Notes under the pieces: model-generated
The model's input: only the letters and a program-made list of their open reading frames with translations
What the model was told of the DNA's origin: nothing
Database searches by the model: none
Origin: Brachybacterium halotolerans
GTDB taxonomy: Bacteria; Actinomycetota; Actinomycetes; Actinomycetales; Dermabacteraceae
NCBI RefSeq assembly: GCF_016623465.1
Contig: NZ_JAEDAJ010000005.1
Span: 150,275-214,274, forward strand
DNA: 64,000 nucleotides
Direction: 5' to 3'
Shown here: one piece after another, positions 36,308-45,601 of the stretch
Position numbering within the stretch: the first letter of the stretch is position 1
Layout: every line of letters begins with the position of its first letter
Program-made: the position numbers and the translations under genes

Positions 36308-38483
36308 TGTCGTCGCCCTGGTCGTCGCCCTTGTCGCCGTCATCGCCGTCCGACGGCGTCGGGCTGTCGCTGTCCGAGGGGGTGTCGGAGTCGCTCGGGG
36401 TGTCCGAGGGAGTGTCCGAGGGGGTGTCCGACGGCGTCTCGGAGGTGGGGGTCTCCGAGGGCTCCTCCGTCTTCTCCGGTCCGGTCGAGACGTACACGGT
36501 CACGGTCGTCCCCGGCTCCACGGAGTCGTTCGGGTTGGGATCGGTCTTGATGACCGTGTCCTTGGCGACGGAGTCGTCGGACTGGTAGGTGACCTTCACG
36601 CCGAGGTTCTTGGCGCCGAGGGTCTTGCGGGCCTCGGACTCCGTCTGGCCCACGACGTTGGGCATCGTGATGTTCCCGGGGGCCTTCGCGACCACGATCT
36701 GCACCGTGGAGCCGACCTCCGCGGTCTTCCCGTCGCCGCCCGTGGGCGTCTGGCCGGTGACTGTGCCCGGGTCCTCGTCGTCGGTCTCCTTGGTCGTCGC
36801 GTCGACCTCGAAGCCCTGGTCCTCGAGGGTCTTCGTCGCGGTGTCCTGGTCGAGGCCGGTGACGTCCGGCAGCTCCGCATCGCCCGAGGCGAGGTTCACG
36901 GTGACCGTGTCCCCGGCCTCCGCGTTCGAGCCGGAGCCCGGATCCTGCCCGACGACCGTCCCGGCCTTCTTGCCCGCGACGTCCTTGGGATCGCCGATCT
37001 CGATGCCGAGCCCCAGGTCGTCGAGCTTCTTCGTCGCCTCATCGCGGTCCATGCCGGCGAGGTCGGGGACCTCGACCTGCTCGGGTCCGCTGGAGACGGC
37101 GACCTTCACGGCCGTGTGCTCGTCCACCTCCGTGCCGCCCTCGGGATCGGTCGAGATCACGTCGCCCTCGTCGACGTCGGAGCTCGCCTTCTTCTCGAAC
37201 GTGCCGGTGAGGCCCTCGCTCTCCAGCTCGGACTTCGCCTGGGCCTCGGTCATGCCGACGACCTGCGGGACCGCGACCTGCTTGGGGCCCGTGTTCCACG
37301 GCTGCCAGAGGGCCAGCGCCGCCGCGATCACGGCGAGCACCGCGACGATGATCAGCACGATCAGCCAGACGGGGCGCTTGGGCTTCTGTTCGAGCTCCTC
37401 GCCCGTCTCGTCGGCCGATCCGGCGCCCTGCACGCCTGCGCCCGCTGCACCGGCCGCGCCGGCCCCGAGGGCTCCGGCTCCGGCGGCGGCCGCGACCGGC
37501 GCGCGATGGGTCTGCGTCGCTCCCGCGGACGCGGGCAGCGCCTCGGTGCGGTCGTCGACGGGACTGAGCACCGTCGTCGCCTCCGCGTCGGAGGTGGGCT
37601 GGGGGTCCCCGGCCACGAGCTGCGGACGACGCCCGGCGATCACCGAGGCGATGTCGCGCGCGAAGGCGGTGGCCGAGGGGTAGCGGGTCTCGCGGTCCTT
37701 GGCCAGACCGGTGAGGATCACCCGGTCCACGTCGGGCGTGATCGCGGGGTTGTACCGCGAGGGCGGGACCGGGGTCTCGCGCACGTGCTGGTACGCGATC
37801 GAGACGGGGCTGTCGCCGGTGAACGGCGGGCGCCCCGTGACCAGCTCGTAGAACACGCACGCGGCGGAGTAGATGTCGCTGCGCGCGTCCACGAGCTGCC
37901 CGCGGGCCTGCTCGGGGGAGAGGTACTGGGCGGTGCCCATGACCGCCTGGGTCTGGGTCATCCCGGTCGCATCGGCCACCGCGCGGGCGATGCCGAAGTC
38001 CATGACCTTCACGTCGCCGTCGTCGGTGATCATGATGTTGCCGGGCTTGATGTCGCGGTGGACGATGCCCTGCTGGTGGGAGTACTCGAGCGCGGAGAGC
38101 AGCGCCTGCATGATCGTGGCCGCCTGGCCCACGTCCATCGGGTGCTCGGGGTCCACGTACTCGCGCAGGGTCTTGCCCCGCACGTACTCCATCACGATGT
38201 AGGGGATCGTGATCTCGTGCCCGGTGAAGTCCTTCGCGTGCTCCTCGCCGGTGTCGTACACGGCGACGATCGAGGGATGGTTCAGCCCGGCGGCGCTCTG
38301 CGCCTCGCGGCGGAAGCGCTCCTGGAAGTTCGTGTCGCGCGCGAGGTCGGTGCGCAGGATCTTCACCGCGACGGTGCGGTGCAGACGGCGGTCCTCCGCC
38401 AGGTGCACGTCGGCCATGCCGCCGTGCCCGAGAGCCTTGCCCAGGGCGTAGCGCCCGGACAGAATCAGGTTCTCTTCGCTCAC
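36300..38483 (-). CDS. pknB: Ser/Thr protein kinase PknB with four PASTA domains
   Basis: 727-aa membrane receptor kinase controlling cell-wall growth. Kinase domain residues 11-275: Lys41, HRD 142-144, DFG 162-164, activation segment with TGMTQTQAVMGTAQYLSPE (the Thr pair is the usual autophosphorylation site). An Ala/Gly-rich juxtamembrane linker leads to one helix at 371-393. Four extracellular PASTA repeats begin near 403, 471, 538 and 606 (each P-x-V/L-x-G ... V-x-V), binding muropeptides or lipid II. The last 60 residues are an acidic Ser/Pro/Thr/Asp repeat tail, unusual for the family. GTG start overlapping the pknA stop by 4 nt. Confidence 0.96.
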   Translation of the reverse strand: MSEENLILSGRYALGKALGHGGMADVHLAEDRRLHRTVAVKILRTDLARDTNFQERFRREAQSAAGLNHPSIVAVYDTGEEHAKDFTGHEITIPYIVMEYVRGKTLREYVDPEHPMDVGQAATIMQALLSALEYSHQQGIVHRDIKPGNIMITDDGDVKVMDFGIARAVADATGMTQTQAVMGTAQYLSPEQARGQLVDARSDIYSAACVFYELVTGRPPFTGDSPVSIAYQHVRETPVPPSRYNPAITPDVDRVILTGLAKDRETRYPSATAFARDIASVIAGRRPQLVAGDPQPTSDAEATTVLSPVDDRTEALPASAGATQTHRAPVAAAAGAGALGAGAAGAAGAGVQGAGSADETGEELEQKPKRPVWLIVLIIVAVLAVIAAALALWQPWNTGPKQVAVPQVVGMTEAQAKSELESEGLTGTFEKKASSDVDEGDVISTDPEGGTEVDEHTAVKVAVSSGPEQVEVPDLAGMDRDEATKKLDDLGLGIEIGDPKDVAGKKAGTVVGQDPGSGSNAEAGDTVTVNLASGDAELPDVTGLDQDTATKTLEDQGFEVDATTKETDDEDPGTVTGQTPTGGDGKTAEVGSTVQIVVAKAPGNITMPNVVGQTESEARKTLGAKNLGVKVTYQSDDSVAKDTVIKTDPNPNDSVEPGTTVTVYVSTGPEKTEEPSETPTSETPSDTPSDTPSDTPSDSDTPSDSDSPTPSDGDDGDKGDDQGDDNG

Positions 38484-40039
38484 TGTCCTACCGTCCTCGT
38501 CAAGTCGCCGATCCGGGGCGACGCGAACATCGTACGTGCATGTGCCGCGTGAGCGGCCTCGCCGCTCAGGAAGCCGCTGGGGATGATGCCCACACCCATC
38601 CCGATCGCGACGGCCGCCACCACGATCACGATCAGCAGCAGCACGAAGCCGGGCACCGTGAACGGGCCGATCCGCGAACCGGTGCTCGTGGACCGCGAGG
38701 TGCGGCCCGAGGTCGCCGTGGAGATCCCGGGATCCGCTCCGCCCGCCGGCGCCGATCCCGAGGACGCCGCGTTCCCGCTCCCCGCGCTCGCGCCGGGGGC
38801 CGCCGGGGAGCCCGGGGCGGCGGGGGAGCCGACGGACGCGGAGCCGACGGGCGAGCCGGGTCCCGAGAGCCGGGAGGCGCTCGGCGTGCGCGAGGAGCCC
38901 GAGGCGGGCATCACCGCGCGGGCGCCCGCCCCGCGAGAGACCGCGCCTCCGGACTCGGAGGCCGAAGGCGCCGAGGCGCCCGAGAGCGCCGAGGGGCCCG
39001 AGGTCCCCGAGCGGTGGCGGATCCCGCGCCGGCGGTGCGTGCGCGGCAGCGGCATCGCCGCGGTGCGCGTGCCCACGGGAGAGGCCGACGGCTTCCCGGT
39101 GCCCGCGCGGTTCTCCCCGGTCGACCCGGAGGACGCGGAGCCGCCCGAGGCCGCCGAGGCCCCGGAGGCGGCCGCGCCCGCAGGGATCGCTCCGGTCGTG
39201 AAGCGCGGCTCCTCGCCGCGCTGGATCGACTCGAGGATGCGGGCGACCGCCGCCGCCGAGCGGGGACGGTTCGCCGGTGCCTTCGCGAGCAGCATCATCA
39301 CCAGGTGGCGCAGGTCGGGGTTCACCGACTCCGGCAGGGCCGGCGGCTGCTTCTTCACCTGCGCCATCGCGATCTCGACCTGGCTGGCGCCGGTGAAGGG
39401 GCGATGCCCCACGAGCATCTCGTAGGCGACGATCCCGAGCGCGTAGAGATCCGAGAGCGACGTGGCCTGCTTGCCCATCGCCTGCTCGGGGGAGAGGTAC
39501 TGGGCGGTGCCCATGACGAGCCCGGTCTTGGTCAGCCGCGCCTGGTCCTGGCTGCGGGCGATCCCGAAGTCCGTGATCTTCATGTGCCAGTCGTCGGCAT
39601 CGTCCACGAGGATGTTCTCGGGCTTCACGTCACGATGGACGACGCCCTTGGCGTGGGCGGCGTCGAGCGCGCGGGCGAGGTCGATGAGCACCGAGACCAC
39701 GCGGTCCTCGGGGAGGCCGTCGGGGTGCTCCTCGATGATCTCCGAGAGCGGCCGCCCCTTGCACAGCTCCATGACGATGTAGGCGCGGCCGTCGATCTCG
39801 CCGTAGTCGTAGAGCGCGGCGATCGTGTCGTGGCTGAGCGAGGCGGTGTGGCGCGCCTCCGCGCGGAAGCGCTTGAGGAAGCCCTCGTCGAAGGCGTACT
39901 CCTCGCGCAGCACCTTGACCGCCGTCTCGCGGTCCAGGTCCTGGTCCCAGCCCTTCCACACCTCGCCCATGCCGCCCGTGGCGATCAGGGAGTCCAGGCG
40001 GTAGCGCCCCTCCAGCACCAGTCCCTTGCCGGTCCTCAC
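38480..40039 (-). CDS. pknA: Ser/Thr protein kinase PknA
   Basis: 519-aa kinase regulating cell shape and division. Kinase domain residues 12-275 with Lys42, HRD 135-137, DFG 157-159 and MGTAQYLSPEQ. A linker of about 190 residues rich in Ser/Gly/Ala/Pro follows, then a single helix (FTVPGFVLLLIVIVVAAVAIGMGVGI as a hydrophobic stretch) near residue 470 and only about 30 residues outside, with no PASTA repeats. The GTG at 40039 overlaps the pbpA stop by 4 nt; the upstream frame is Arg-rich noise. Confidence 0.95.
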   Translation of the reverse strand: MRTGKGLVLEGRYRLDSLIATGGMGEVWKGWDQDLDRETAVKVLREEYAFDEGFLKRFRAEARHTASLSHDTIAALYDYGEIDGRAYIVMELCKGRPLSEIIEEHPDGLPEDRVVSVLIDLARALDAAHAKGVVHRDVKPENILVDDADDWHMKITDFGIARSQDQARLTKTGLVMGTAQYLSPEQAMGKQATSLSDLYALGIVAYEMLVGHRPFTGASQVEIAMAQVKKQPPALPESVNPDLRHLVMMLLAKAPANRPRSAAAVARILESIQRGEEPRFTTGAIPAGAAASGASAASGGSASSGSTGENRAGTGKPSASPVGTRTAAMPLPRTHRRRGIRHRSGTSGPSALSGASAPSASESGGAVSRGAGARAVMPASGSSRTPSASRLSGPGSPVGSASVGSPAAPGSPAAPGASAGSGNAASSGSAPAGGADPGISTATSGRTSRSTSTGSRIGPFTVPGFVLLLIVIVVAAVAIGMGVGIIPSGFLSGEAAHAAHARTMFASPRIGDLTRTVGQ

Positions 40040-41481
40040 TGCGAGACCACCGCCTTCATCACATCGCGCGCGATCGGTGCCGCGACATCCGCTCCGTAGC
40101 CGCCCTCCTCGACGACCACGGCCACGGCGACCTTCTTGTCGCCGCTGTCGGCGTAGCCGACGAACCACGAGTGCGGGGTGCGGCCGTCGCCCCACTCGGC
40201 CGTGCCCGTCTTGCCGCCGACCTCGACGCCGTCGATCTTCGCGGCGGTGCCGGTGCCGTCCTCGACGGTGGAGACCATCATCTCGCGCATCTGCGCGGCG
40301 TTCGAGGCGCTCAGCGGCTGCGAGTACTGCTCGGCGGAGAACGACGAGATCACCGACTGGTCGCGGGTGCGGACCTCGTCGACGAGCTGCGGGGTCATCA
40401 CCTTGCCGTCGTTGTCCATCGCCGAGGCCACCATGGCCATCTGCAGCGGCGTCACGCGGTCCTCGTACTGGCCGATCGAGCTCGTGGCCAGCTGCGCGTC
40501 GTTGAGGTCGTCGCCCATGCTCGAGGGCGTGACCGACAGCGGGATCTCCAGGCGGTCGCCGAAGCCGAACTCCTGCGCCTTCTTGCGCACCGCGTCCTGG
40601 CCCAGCTCGATGCCGAGCTTCGCGAACGAGGTGTTGCAGGACTGCTGCAGGGCCTCGGACAGGGTCGAGGAGTCGTCCGCCCCGCAGGCCGTGTTCCCCT
40701 GGTTGGGGTGGTTGTACAGGGTGCTCTGGGTGTCCGGCAGCGTGAAGGAGCCGGGGCCGGGGATCTTGGTGTCCTTGGTGTAGTCGCCGCTGTCCAGGGC
40801 GGCCGACGCGACGATGAGCTTGAAGGTCGAGCCGGGCGGGTAGAGGTCGCCGGCGATCGCGCGGTTGGACAGGGGCCGGTCCGGATCGTCGTTCAGCTCG
40901 CTCCAGGCGGCCTCGGCCTTCTTGGCGGAATGTGTCGCGAGCGTGTTGGGGTCGTAGCTCGGGGCCGAGACCATCGCGAGCACCTTGCCGGTCTCGGGGT
41001 CGAGCGCGACGGCGGCGCCGCGGCGACCCTGGAGGGCCTTCGCGGCCGCCTCCTGGGCGTCCGGGTCGATCGTCAGCGCGACGGTCGCGCCCTGCGGGTC
41101 GCGCCCGGAGATGGTGTCGGTCAGGCGCTGGTAGAAGAGCGCGTCGGACTCCCCGGAGAGCGTGTCGTTGAGCGACTTCTCGAGCCCGCTGAAGCCGTAC
41201 TGGACCGAGTAGTAGCCCGTGATCGGGGCGTACAGCGAACCGGGATCGTAGGTGCGCTGGTAGCCGTAGGCGTCGTCGGTCGCATGGGACTCGGCGATCG
41301 GCTCGCCGCCCACCACGATCGGCCCGCGGTGGCGGTCGTACTGGGCGTAGACCGTGCGGTAGTTGTGACTGTTGGCGTTGAGCGACTTCGCGTCGATCAC
41401 CTGGAAGTAGGTGGTCGAGCCGAAGAGCAGCACGAAGAGCACGCCGACCACCAGCCAGACATGGCGCAGGGGCTTGTTCAC
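40036..41481 (-). CDS. pbpA: Penicillin-binding protein PbpA (class B transpeptidase)
   Basis: 481-aa monofunctional transpeptidase cross-linking peptidoglycan at the septum or pole. N-terminal membrane anchor (VWLVVGVLFVLLFG), dimerisation domain, then the penicillin-binding domain: SxxK in PPGSTFKL near residue 218, SxN in QQSCNTSFAKLG near 275, KTGT near 435. GTG start overlapping the rodA stop by 4 nt. Partner of the SEDS protein encoded just upstream. Confidence 0.95.
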   Translation of the reverse strand: MNKPLRHVWLVVGVLFVLLFGSTTYFQVIDAKSLNANSHNYRTVYAQYDRHRGPIVVGGEPIAESHATDDAYGYQRTYDPGSLYAPITGYYSVQYGFSGLEKSLNDTLSGESDALFYQRLTDTISGRDPQGATVALTIDPDAQEAAAKALQGRRGAAVALDPETGKVLAMVSAPSYDPNTLATHSAKKAEAAWSELNDDPDRPLSNRAIAGDLYPPGSTFKLIVASAALDSGDYTKDTKIPGPGSFTLPDTQSTLYNHPNQGNTACGADDSSTLSEALQQSCNTSFAKLGIELGQDAVRKKAQEFGFGDRLEIPLSVTPSSMGDDLNDAQLATSSIGQYEDRVTPLQMAMVASAMDNDGKVMTPQLVDEVRTRDQSVISSFSAEQYSQPLSASNAAQMREMMVSTVEDGTGTAAKIDGVEVGGKTGTAEWGDGRTPHSWFVGYADSGDKKVAVAVVVEEGGYGADVAAPIARDVMKAVVSQ

Positions 41482-42899
41482 GACATCGCCTCCTGTGCGC
41501 GCTGGGGATCCTCGGCGTCCTTCGAGAGCTTCTGCCGGCGCGCCGGGGAGCCCTCGCCGTCGAGGCGACGGGCAGCGGGCCGACGGGCGGCGTCGGACAT
41601 CCTCACCAGCAGCGCCACGATGATCCAGTTGCACACGAGCGAGCTGCCGCCCGAGGCGAGGAAGGGGAGTGTGAGGCCGGTCAGGGGGATCACGCGGGTG
41701 ATGCCGCCGACGACCACGAACACCTGGAGGGCGAGCACGAAGCCCAGCCCCGCGGCGAGCAGCGTGCCGAAGCCGTCGGAGATCCCGACCGCCGCGCGCA
41801 TCGCCCGCTGGACCAGCAGGATGTAGAGCAGGAGCACCGCGAAGGCGCCCACCATGCCGAGCTCCTCGGCGAGGGTCGAGTAGATGAAGTCGCTGTGCCC
41901 GAAGGGCACCATGTCGGGCCGTCCGCCGCCGGGGCCCTTGCCCACGAGACCGCCCGAGGCCATGCCGAACAGGCCGCGCGCGATCTGCTCGCAGGCGCCG
42001 TAGTTCTCGCTGCTCAGCGGGTCCAGCCAGCACGTGAAGCGGGTGCGCACGTGCCCCAGCAGGGTCGCGGCGAAGATCGCGGGCGGCACGAACATCACCG
42101 CGCCGATCACCAGCCAGCTCAGGCGGTCGGTCGCGACGTAGAGCATGGCCACGAACAGTCCGAAGAACATCAGCGCCGTGCCCAGATCGGTCTCGAACAC
42201 GAGGATCGCGATGCAGAAGGCCCAGGCCGCGAGGATCGGCCCGAAGTCCGACCAGCGCGGCAGGTGGATGCCCAGCACCTTGGGGCCGGCGAGGGCCAGG
42301 GTGTCGCGGCGGGAGACCAGATAGCCGGCGAAGAAGATCGCGATGCAGATCTTCGCGAGCTCCGCGGGCTGGAAGGAGTAGCCGGCGATCCTGATCCAGA
42401 TCTTCGAGCCGTACTGCTCGTCGGTGAGGAACGGGACCAGGGGCAGCAGGAGGAGCACCGCCCCGCTGACCGCGAAGATCCACATGTAGCGGCGCAGGAT
42501 CCGGTGGTCGCGGATGACCAGGAGCACGACTACGGCGAGGATCGCGCCGATCACCGTCCACAGCTGCTGGCGCGAGGCGTAGGACGCGGTGGTGCCGATG
42601 TACTTCGTGACCGCCGTGTCGTAGCTGAAGATCATGGCGACGCCGATGCCGTTCAGCAGCACCGCGATCGGCAGGATCACGGGATCCGCGTACGGCGCGC
42701 GCCACATCACGGCGATCTGCAGGACCAGCACGATCACGCCGGCGCCGATCGCGACCGCGGGCAGGGCGTCGGGGATCTCGCCGTGGCGGCCCAGGCCCAC
42801 GAGCGCGTAGGTGAGCACGCCGAGGCCTGCGGCGATCAGCAGCAGCAGCGCCTGCAGGACGCGGCGCGGGCGGGCGGTGTAGGAGACGACGGTGACCAT
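41478..42899 (-). CDS. rodA: SEDS peptidoglycan glycosyltransferase (RodA/FtsW family)
   Basis: 473-aa polytopic glycan polymerase with about 12 helices. SEDS signatures: WIRIAGYSFQPAELAKI near residue 165, the catalytic Asp region FETDLGTALMF near 225, the PFGHSDFIYSTLAEELG segment near 325 and the terminal PLTGLTLPFLASGGSSL. The ATG overlaps the pstP stop by one base (TGATG). A 30-residue hydrophilic C-terminus may be a kinase target. The cluster lacks ftsZ/murein genes, so it is the elongation-type locus. Confidence 0.95.
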   Translation of the reverse strand: MVTVVSYTARPRRVLQALLLLIAAGLGVLTYALVGLGRHGEIPDALPAVAIGAGVIVLVLQIAVMWRAPYADPVILPIAVLLNGIGVAMIFSYDTAVTKYIGTTASYASRQQLWTVIGAILAVVVLLVIRDHRILRRYMWIFAVSGAVLLLLPLVPFLTDEQYGSKIWIRIAGYSFQPAELAKICIAIFFAGYLVSRRDTLALAGPKVLGIHLPRWSDFGPILAAWAFCIAILVFETDLGTALMFFGLFVAMLYVATDRLSWLVIGAVMFVPPAIFAATLLGHVRTRFTCWLDPLSSENYGACEQIARGLFGMASGGLVGKGPGGGRPDMVPFGHSDFIYSTLAEELGMVGAFAVLLLYILLVQRAMRAAVGISDGFGTLLAAGLGFVLALQVFVVVGGITRVIPLTGLTLPFLASGGSSLVCNWIIVALLVRMSDAARRPAARRLDGEGSPARRQKLSKDAEDPQRAQEAMS

Positions 42900-44206
42900 C
42901 AGTCCCCCTCGTCGGCCGTGGAGGACGAGGACGCGCTGCTCGCGTCGTCCGCCGGCGGGGTCGGGCCCTCGGTCGGCGTCGTGGGCAGGGTGGTCGCGGT
43001 CTGCGACTCCAGGCGGTCCACGATCTCCTGGGCGTCGGCGAGGTCGTCGGCCGGGATCGTCGAGGTGACCTGCTGCTGGGTGATCGAGGGCAGGGAGTCC
43101 ACGGGCACGTCGGTGACCTCGACCGGGTCCGAGAGCGAGACCGGGCCCAGGTCCTGGGAGATGCCGCGGTAGATGACGACGCTGTCGCCGTCGGTCCCCA
43201 CGTAGTACTGCTTCTGCGACCAGGTGTACCCGGCCCACAGGGCGCCCGCGAGCACCGCGACCACGAGCACGAGCGTCACCAGCGCCGGCCAGGGGCCGCG
43301 ACGCGGCGGCTCCTCCTCGAAGTCCTCGTCGGAGTAGGGCGGCTCGGGGCTCTCGACGCGGGTCAGCGCGGCGGCGCGCGCGGCCGGCCCCGAGGCGCTC
43401 GTGGGCTGGTTGCGGGTGCGCGCGGCCGACCCTACGATCAGCGGGCTCGTGGAGGGCGCCTCGGCGCTGCGGGGGAGGTCGTCGAGATCCACGACGTCGG
43501 CGATGATGCAGGTGATGTTGTCCGGCCCGCCGCCCTTGAGGGCGAGCTGGATGAGGGCCTCGGCACACTCGTCGGGATCCTCGATGCCGTCCATCGTGGC
43601 GTGGATCGTCTCGAGGGACACCAGGCCCGAGAGGCCGTCGGAGCACAGCATCCAGCGGTCGCCCACGCGGGCCGAGCGCATCGAGAGGTCGAGCTCGGGA
43701 TCCGCGTCCACGTCGCCGAGCACGCGCATGAGCACCGAGCGCTGCGGGTGGCGCTCGGCCTCCTCGCTGGTCAGGCGACCCTCGTCCATGAGGCGCTGGA
43801 CGAACGTGTGGTCCTTCGTGACCTGCACGGTCTCGTCGTCGCGCAGCAGGTAGGCGCGCGAGTCGCCGATGTGGGCGAGCGCGAAGCGGCCCTCCGCGCG
43901 CAGCAGCGCGGTGACCGTCGTGCCCATGCCCGCGAGCTGCGGCTCCTCGCGCGCACGGCGCAGGATCAGCTGATTGGCCTCGAGGATCGTCTCCTCGAGG
44001 CTCGCCACGAGGTCCGAGGCGGGGGTGTCCGTGTCCAGCTGGGCGAGACGGCCCACGGCGATCGACGAGGCGACGTCGCCGCCCGCGTGGCCGCCCATGC
44101 CGTCGGCCACCATCAGCAGGTGGCTGCCCGCGTACCCGGAGTCCTGGTTGTTCGAGCGCACCAGGCCGACGTCGGAGCGGGCCGCGTAGCGCAGGGCGAT
44201 GGTCAT
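42899..44206 (-). CDS. pstP: PP2C-family Ser/Thr phosphatase PstP
   Basis: 435-aa metal-dependent phosphatase reversing PknA/PknB phosphorylation. Catalytic domain residues 1-240: RSNNQDSGYAG, the metal site VADGMGGHAGGDVAS near 35, IGDSRAYL, CSDGLSGL and GGPDNIT. After a linker comes one helix near 300 (WPALVTLVLVVAVLAGALWAGY) and an extracytoplasmic domain of about 120 residues ending in a Ser/Thr/Ala/Asp-rich tail. ATG start overlaps fhaB by 4 nt. Confidence 0.95.
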   Translation of the reverse strand: MTIALRYAARSDVGLVRSNNQDSGYAGSHLLMVADGMGGHAGGDVASSIAVGRLAQLDTDTPASDLVASLEETILEANQLILRRAREEPQLAGMGTTVTALLRAEGRFALAHIGDSRAYLLRDDETVQVTKDHTFVQRLMDEGRLTSEEAERHPQRSVLMRVLGDVDADPELDLSMRSARVGDRWMLCSDGLSGLVSLETIHATMDGIEDPDECAEALIQLALKGGGPDNITCIIADVVDLDDLPRSAEAPSTSPLIVGSAARTRNQPTSASGPAARAAALTRVESPEPPYSDEDFEEEPPRRGPWPALVTLVLVVAVLAGALWAGYTWSQKQYYVGTDGDSVVIYRGISQDLGPVSLSDPVEVTDVPVDSLPSITQQQVTSTIPADDLADAQEIVDRLESQTATTLPTTPTEGPTPPADDASSASSSSTADEGD

Positions 44207-44706
44207 CGGGGGCCTCGCCTCAGCTCGATCTCGGTGCGGCCGATGCGCACCTGCGCGCCGGGGCGGAAGGGCACGGCGCCCTCGATCTTCTTCCCCGACA
44301 GCAGGGTGCCGTTGGTCGAGCCGAGATCCTCGACCATCCACTCGTCGTCCTGCGGGAAGACGCGCGCATGGCGGTTGGAGGCGTAGTCGTCGTCGAGCAC
44401 GAGGGTGCACTCGGGCGCGCGCCCGATGAGCACGGGCGTGCGGCCGAGGGTGAGGGTGGTCCCGCGCAGCGGGCCGGCCGTGACCACGAGCGCGGTCGAG
44501 ATCACCGAGGGGTCGGTGCGCAGCGAGGCGGCCTGGGCGGGATCGGCCGACGGGCGCTGCTCGCGCCGCGGGTCCGGCTTCGTGCCGCGGTTCACGACCG
44601 TGGTGCCGAAGAGGTCGTTGCGCAGGATCAGCAGCACCGCGACGACGAAGAGCCAGAGCCCCAGCACCAGCGCGACGCGCAGGACGAGGATCGTCAGTTC
44701 GCTCAT
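44203..44706 (-). CDS. fhaB: FHA-domain membrane protein FhaB (FipA)
   Basis: 167 aa. An N-terminal helix (residues 5-28) anchors it, followed by a charged linker and a C-terminal FHA domain that binds phospho-Thr: LIGRAPECTLVLDDDYASNRHARV near residue 95 and DLGSTNGTLLSG near 127, with the conserved Arg, Ser, His and Asn. Known in mycobacteria to link PknA to FtsZ/FtsQ. It follows fhaA after 7 nt. Confidence 0.94.
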   Translation of the reverse strand: MSELTILVLRVALVLGLWLFVVAVLLILRNDLFGTTVVNRGTKPDPRREQRPSADPAQAASLRTDPSVISTALVVTAGPLRGTTLTLGRTPVLIGRAPECTLVLDDDYASNRHARVFPQDDEWMVEDLGSTNGTLLSGKKIEGAVPFRPGAQVRIGRTEIELRRGPR

Positions 44707-44713
44707 GCGGCGC

Positions 44714-45430
44714 TCACCAGGTCGCCGACGTCGGCGCGGGCGCGGGCAGGATCACGGTGAGCCGGGTGCGGCCGATCCGGATCGACGAGCGGTCCTGCAG
44801 GGTCACGGGCGTGCGGATGCGCTCGCCGTCGACGAAGGTGCCGTTGGTCGACCCCAGGTCGGTGGCCATGAGGGAGGCGCCGTCGGCCCGCAGCTCGAGG
44901 TGGTGGCGGGAGACGCCGGTGTCGTCGAGGATGATGTCCGCGTCGCCGCCGCGGCCGATCACCGTGACCGGGCCCGTCAGCAGGTACTGCTGGTCGTCGA
45001 TCTCCACGATCGGGTGGCCGGGGCCGGCGGCCTGCTCGGCGCCCGTGGCCGGCGCCACCGTGCCGCGCTCCGTGCGCGACTCGGTCTCGAAGCGCCCGGG
45101 CCGCACCTCGTCGTCCACCTCGAGGGAGACGCTCACGCCGCCCACGAACACGTAGCGGTTCTTCTCCGCGTGCTCGAGGATCACGCGCTCCATCTCCTCG
45201 AGCAGCGTCTCCTCCCACGAGGAGAAGCGCTCATGATCCGCCGAGTTCAGGTAGATCGTGAAGACGTTCGGGGCGATGGTGCGCGTGCGGTCGAGGACCT
45301 GGATCTGGTCGTCGCACTCGCGCTTGAGCCCCTGGGCGAGGTCGAGCGGCTTGAGCTGCCCGCGGCCGGACGTGAAGACGCTCGTGACGCCGCGGTCCAG
45401 TCCGCGCTCGATCCGATCCAAGATCCCCAC
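44714..45430 (-). CDS. fhaA: FhaA: DUF3662 plus FHA domain protein
   Basis: 238 aa from the GTG at 45430, which has GGAGGA upstream; the frame continues 19 codons further. Residues 1-110: DUF3662 domain (GILDRIERGLDRGV ... VFTIYLN). Residues 150-238: FHA domain with VIGRGGDADIILDDTGVSRHHLEL and DLGSTNGTFVDG. In mycobacteria it binds phosphorylated MviN/PknB and moderates wall synthesis. First gene of the operon running down to crgA. Confidence 0.93.
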   Translation of the reverse strand: MGILDRIERGLDRGVTSVFTSGRGQLKPLDLAQGLKRECDDQIQVLDRTRTIAPNVFTIYLNSADHERFSSWEETLLEEMERVILEHAEKNRYVFVGGVSVSLEVDDEVRPGRFETESRTERGTVAPATGAEQAAGPGHPIVEIDDQQYLLTGPVTVIGRGGDADIILDDTGVSRHHLELRADGASLMATDLGSTNGTFVDGERIRTPVTLQDRSSIRIGRTRLTVILPAPAPTSATW

Positions 45431-45503
45431 GGTCGATCCTCCGCTGTCGAGACGGTGTGGTGCTGGTCGATCGTATCGTGCCGTCACCGTGCGACTGCGG
45501 TCA

Positions 45504-45571
45504 GGCGGAGGGGAGGTCGGGGACGAGGTGTGCAGGTCGTGTGGAGGCGCACCTCGTCCCCGCCCTCCGCC
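45504..45571 (-). terminator. Large terminator hairpin after the L,D-transpeptidase gene
   Basis: A 13-bp perfect stem (CGGGGACGAGGTG / CACCTCGTCCCCG, 45518-45562) is extended by a 9-bp outer stem (GGCGGAGGG / CCCTCCGCC) across a 5-nt bulge. It separates the transpeptidase from the fhaA promoter region. Confidence 0.75.
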
Positions 45572-45601
45572 CCCGTTCTCCGAGGGGCGGCCGGGGGCGT
45601 C

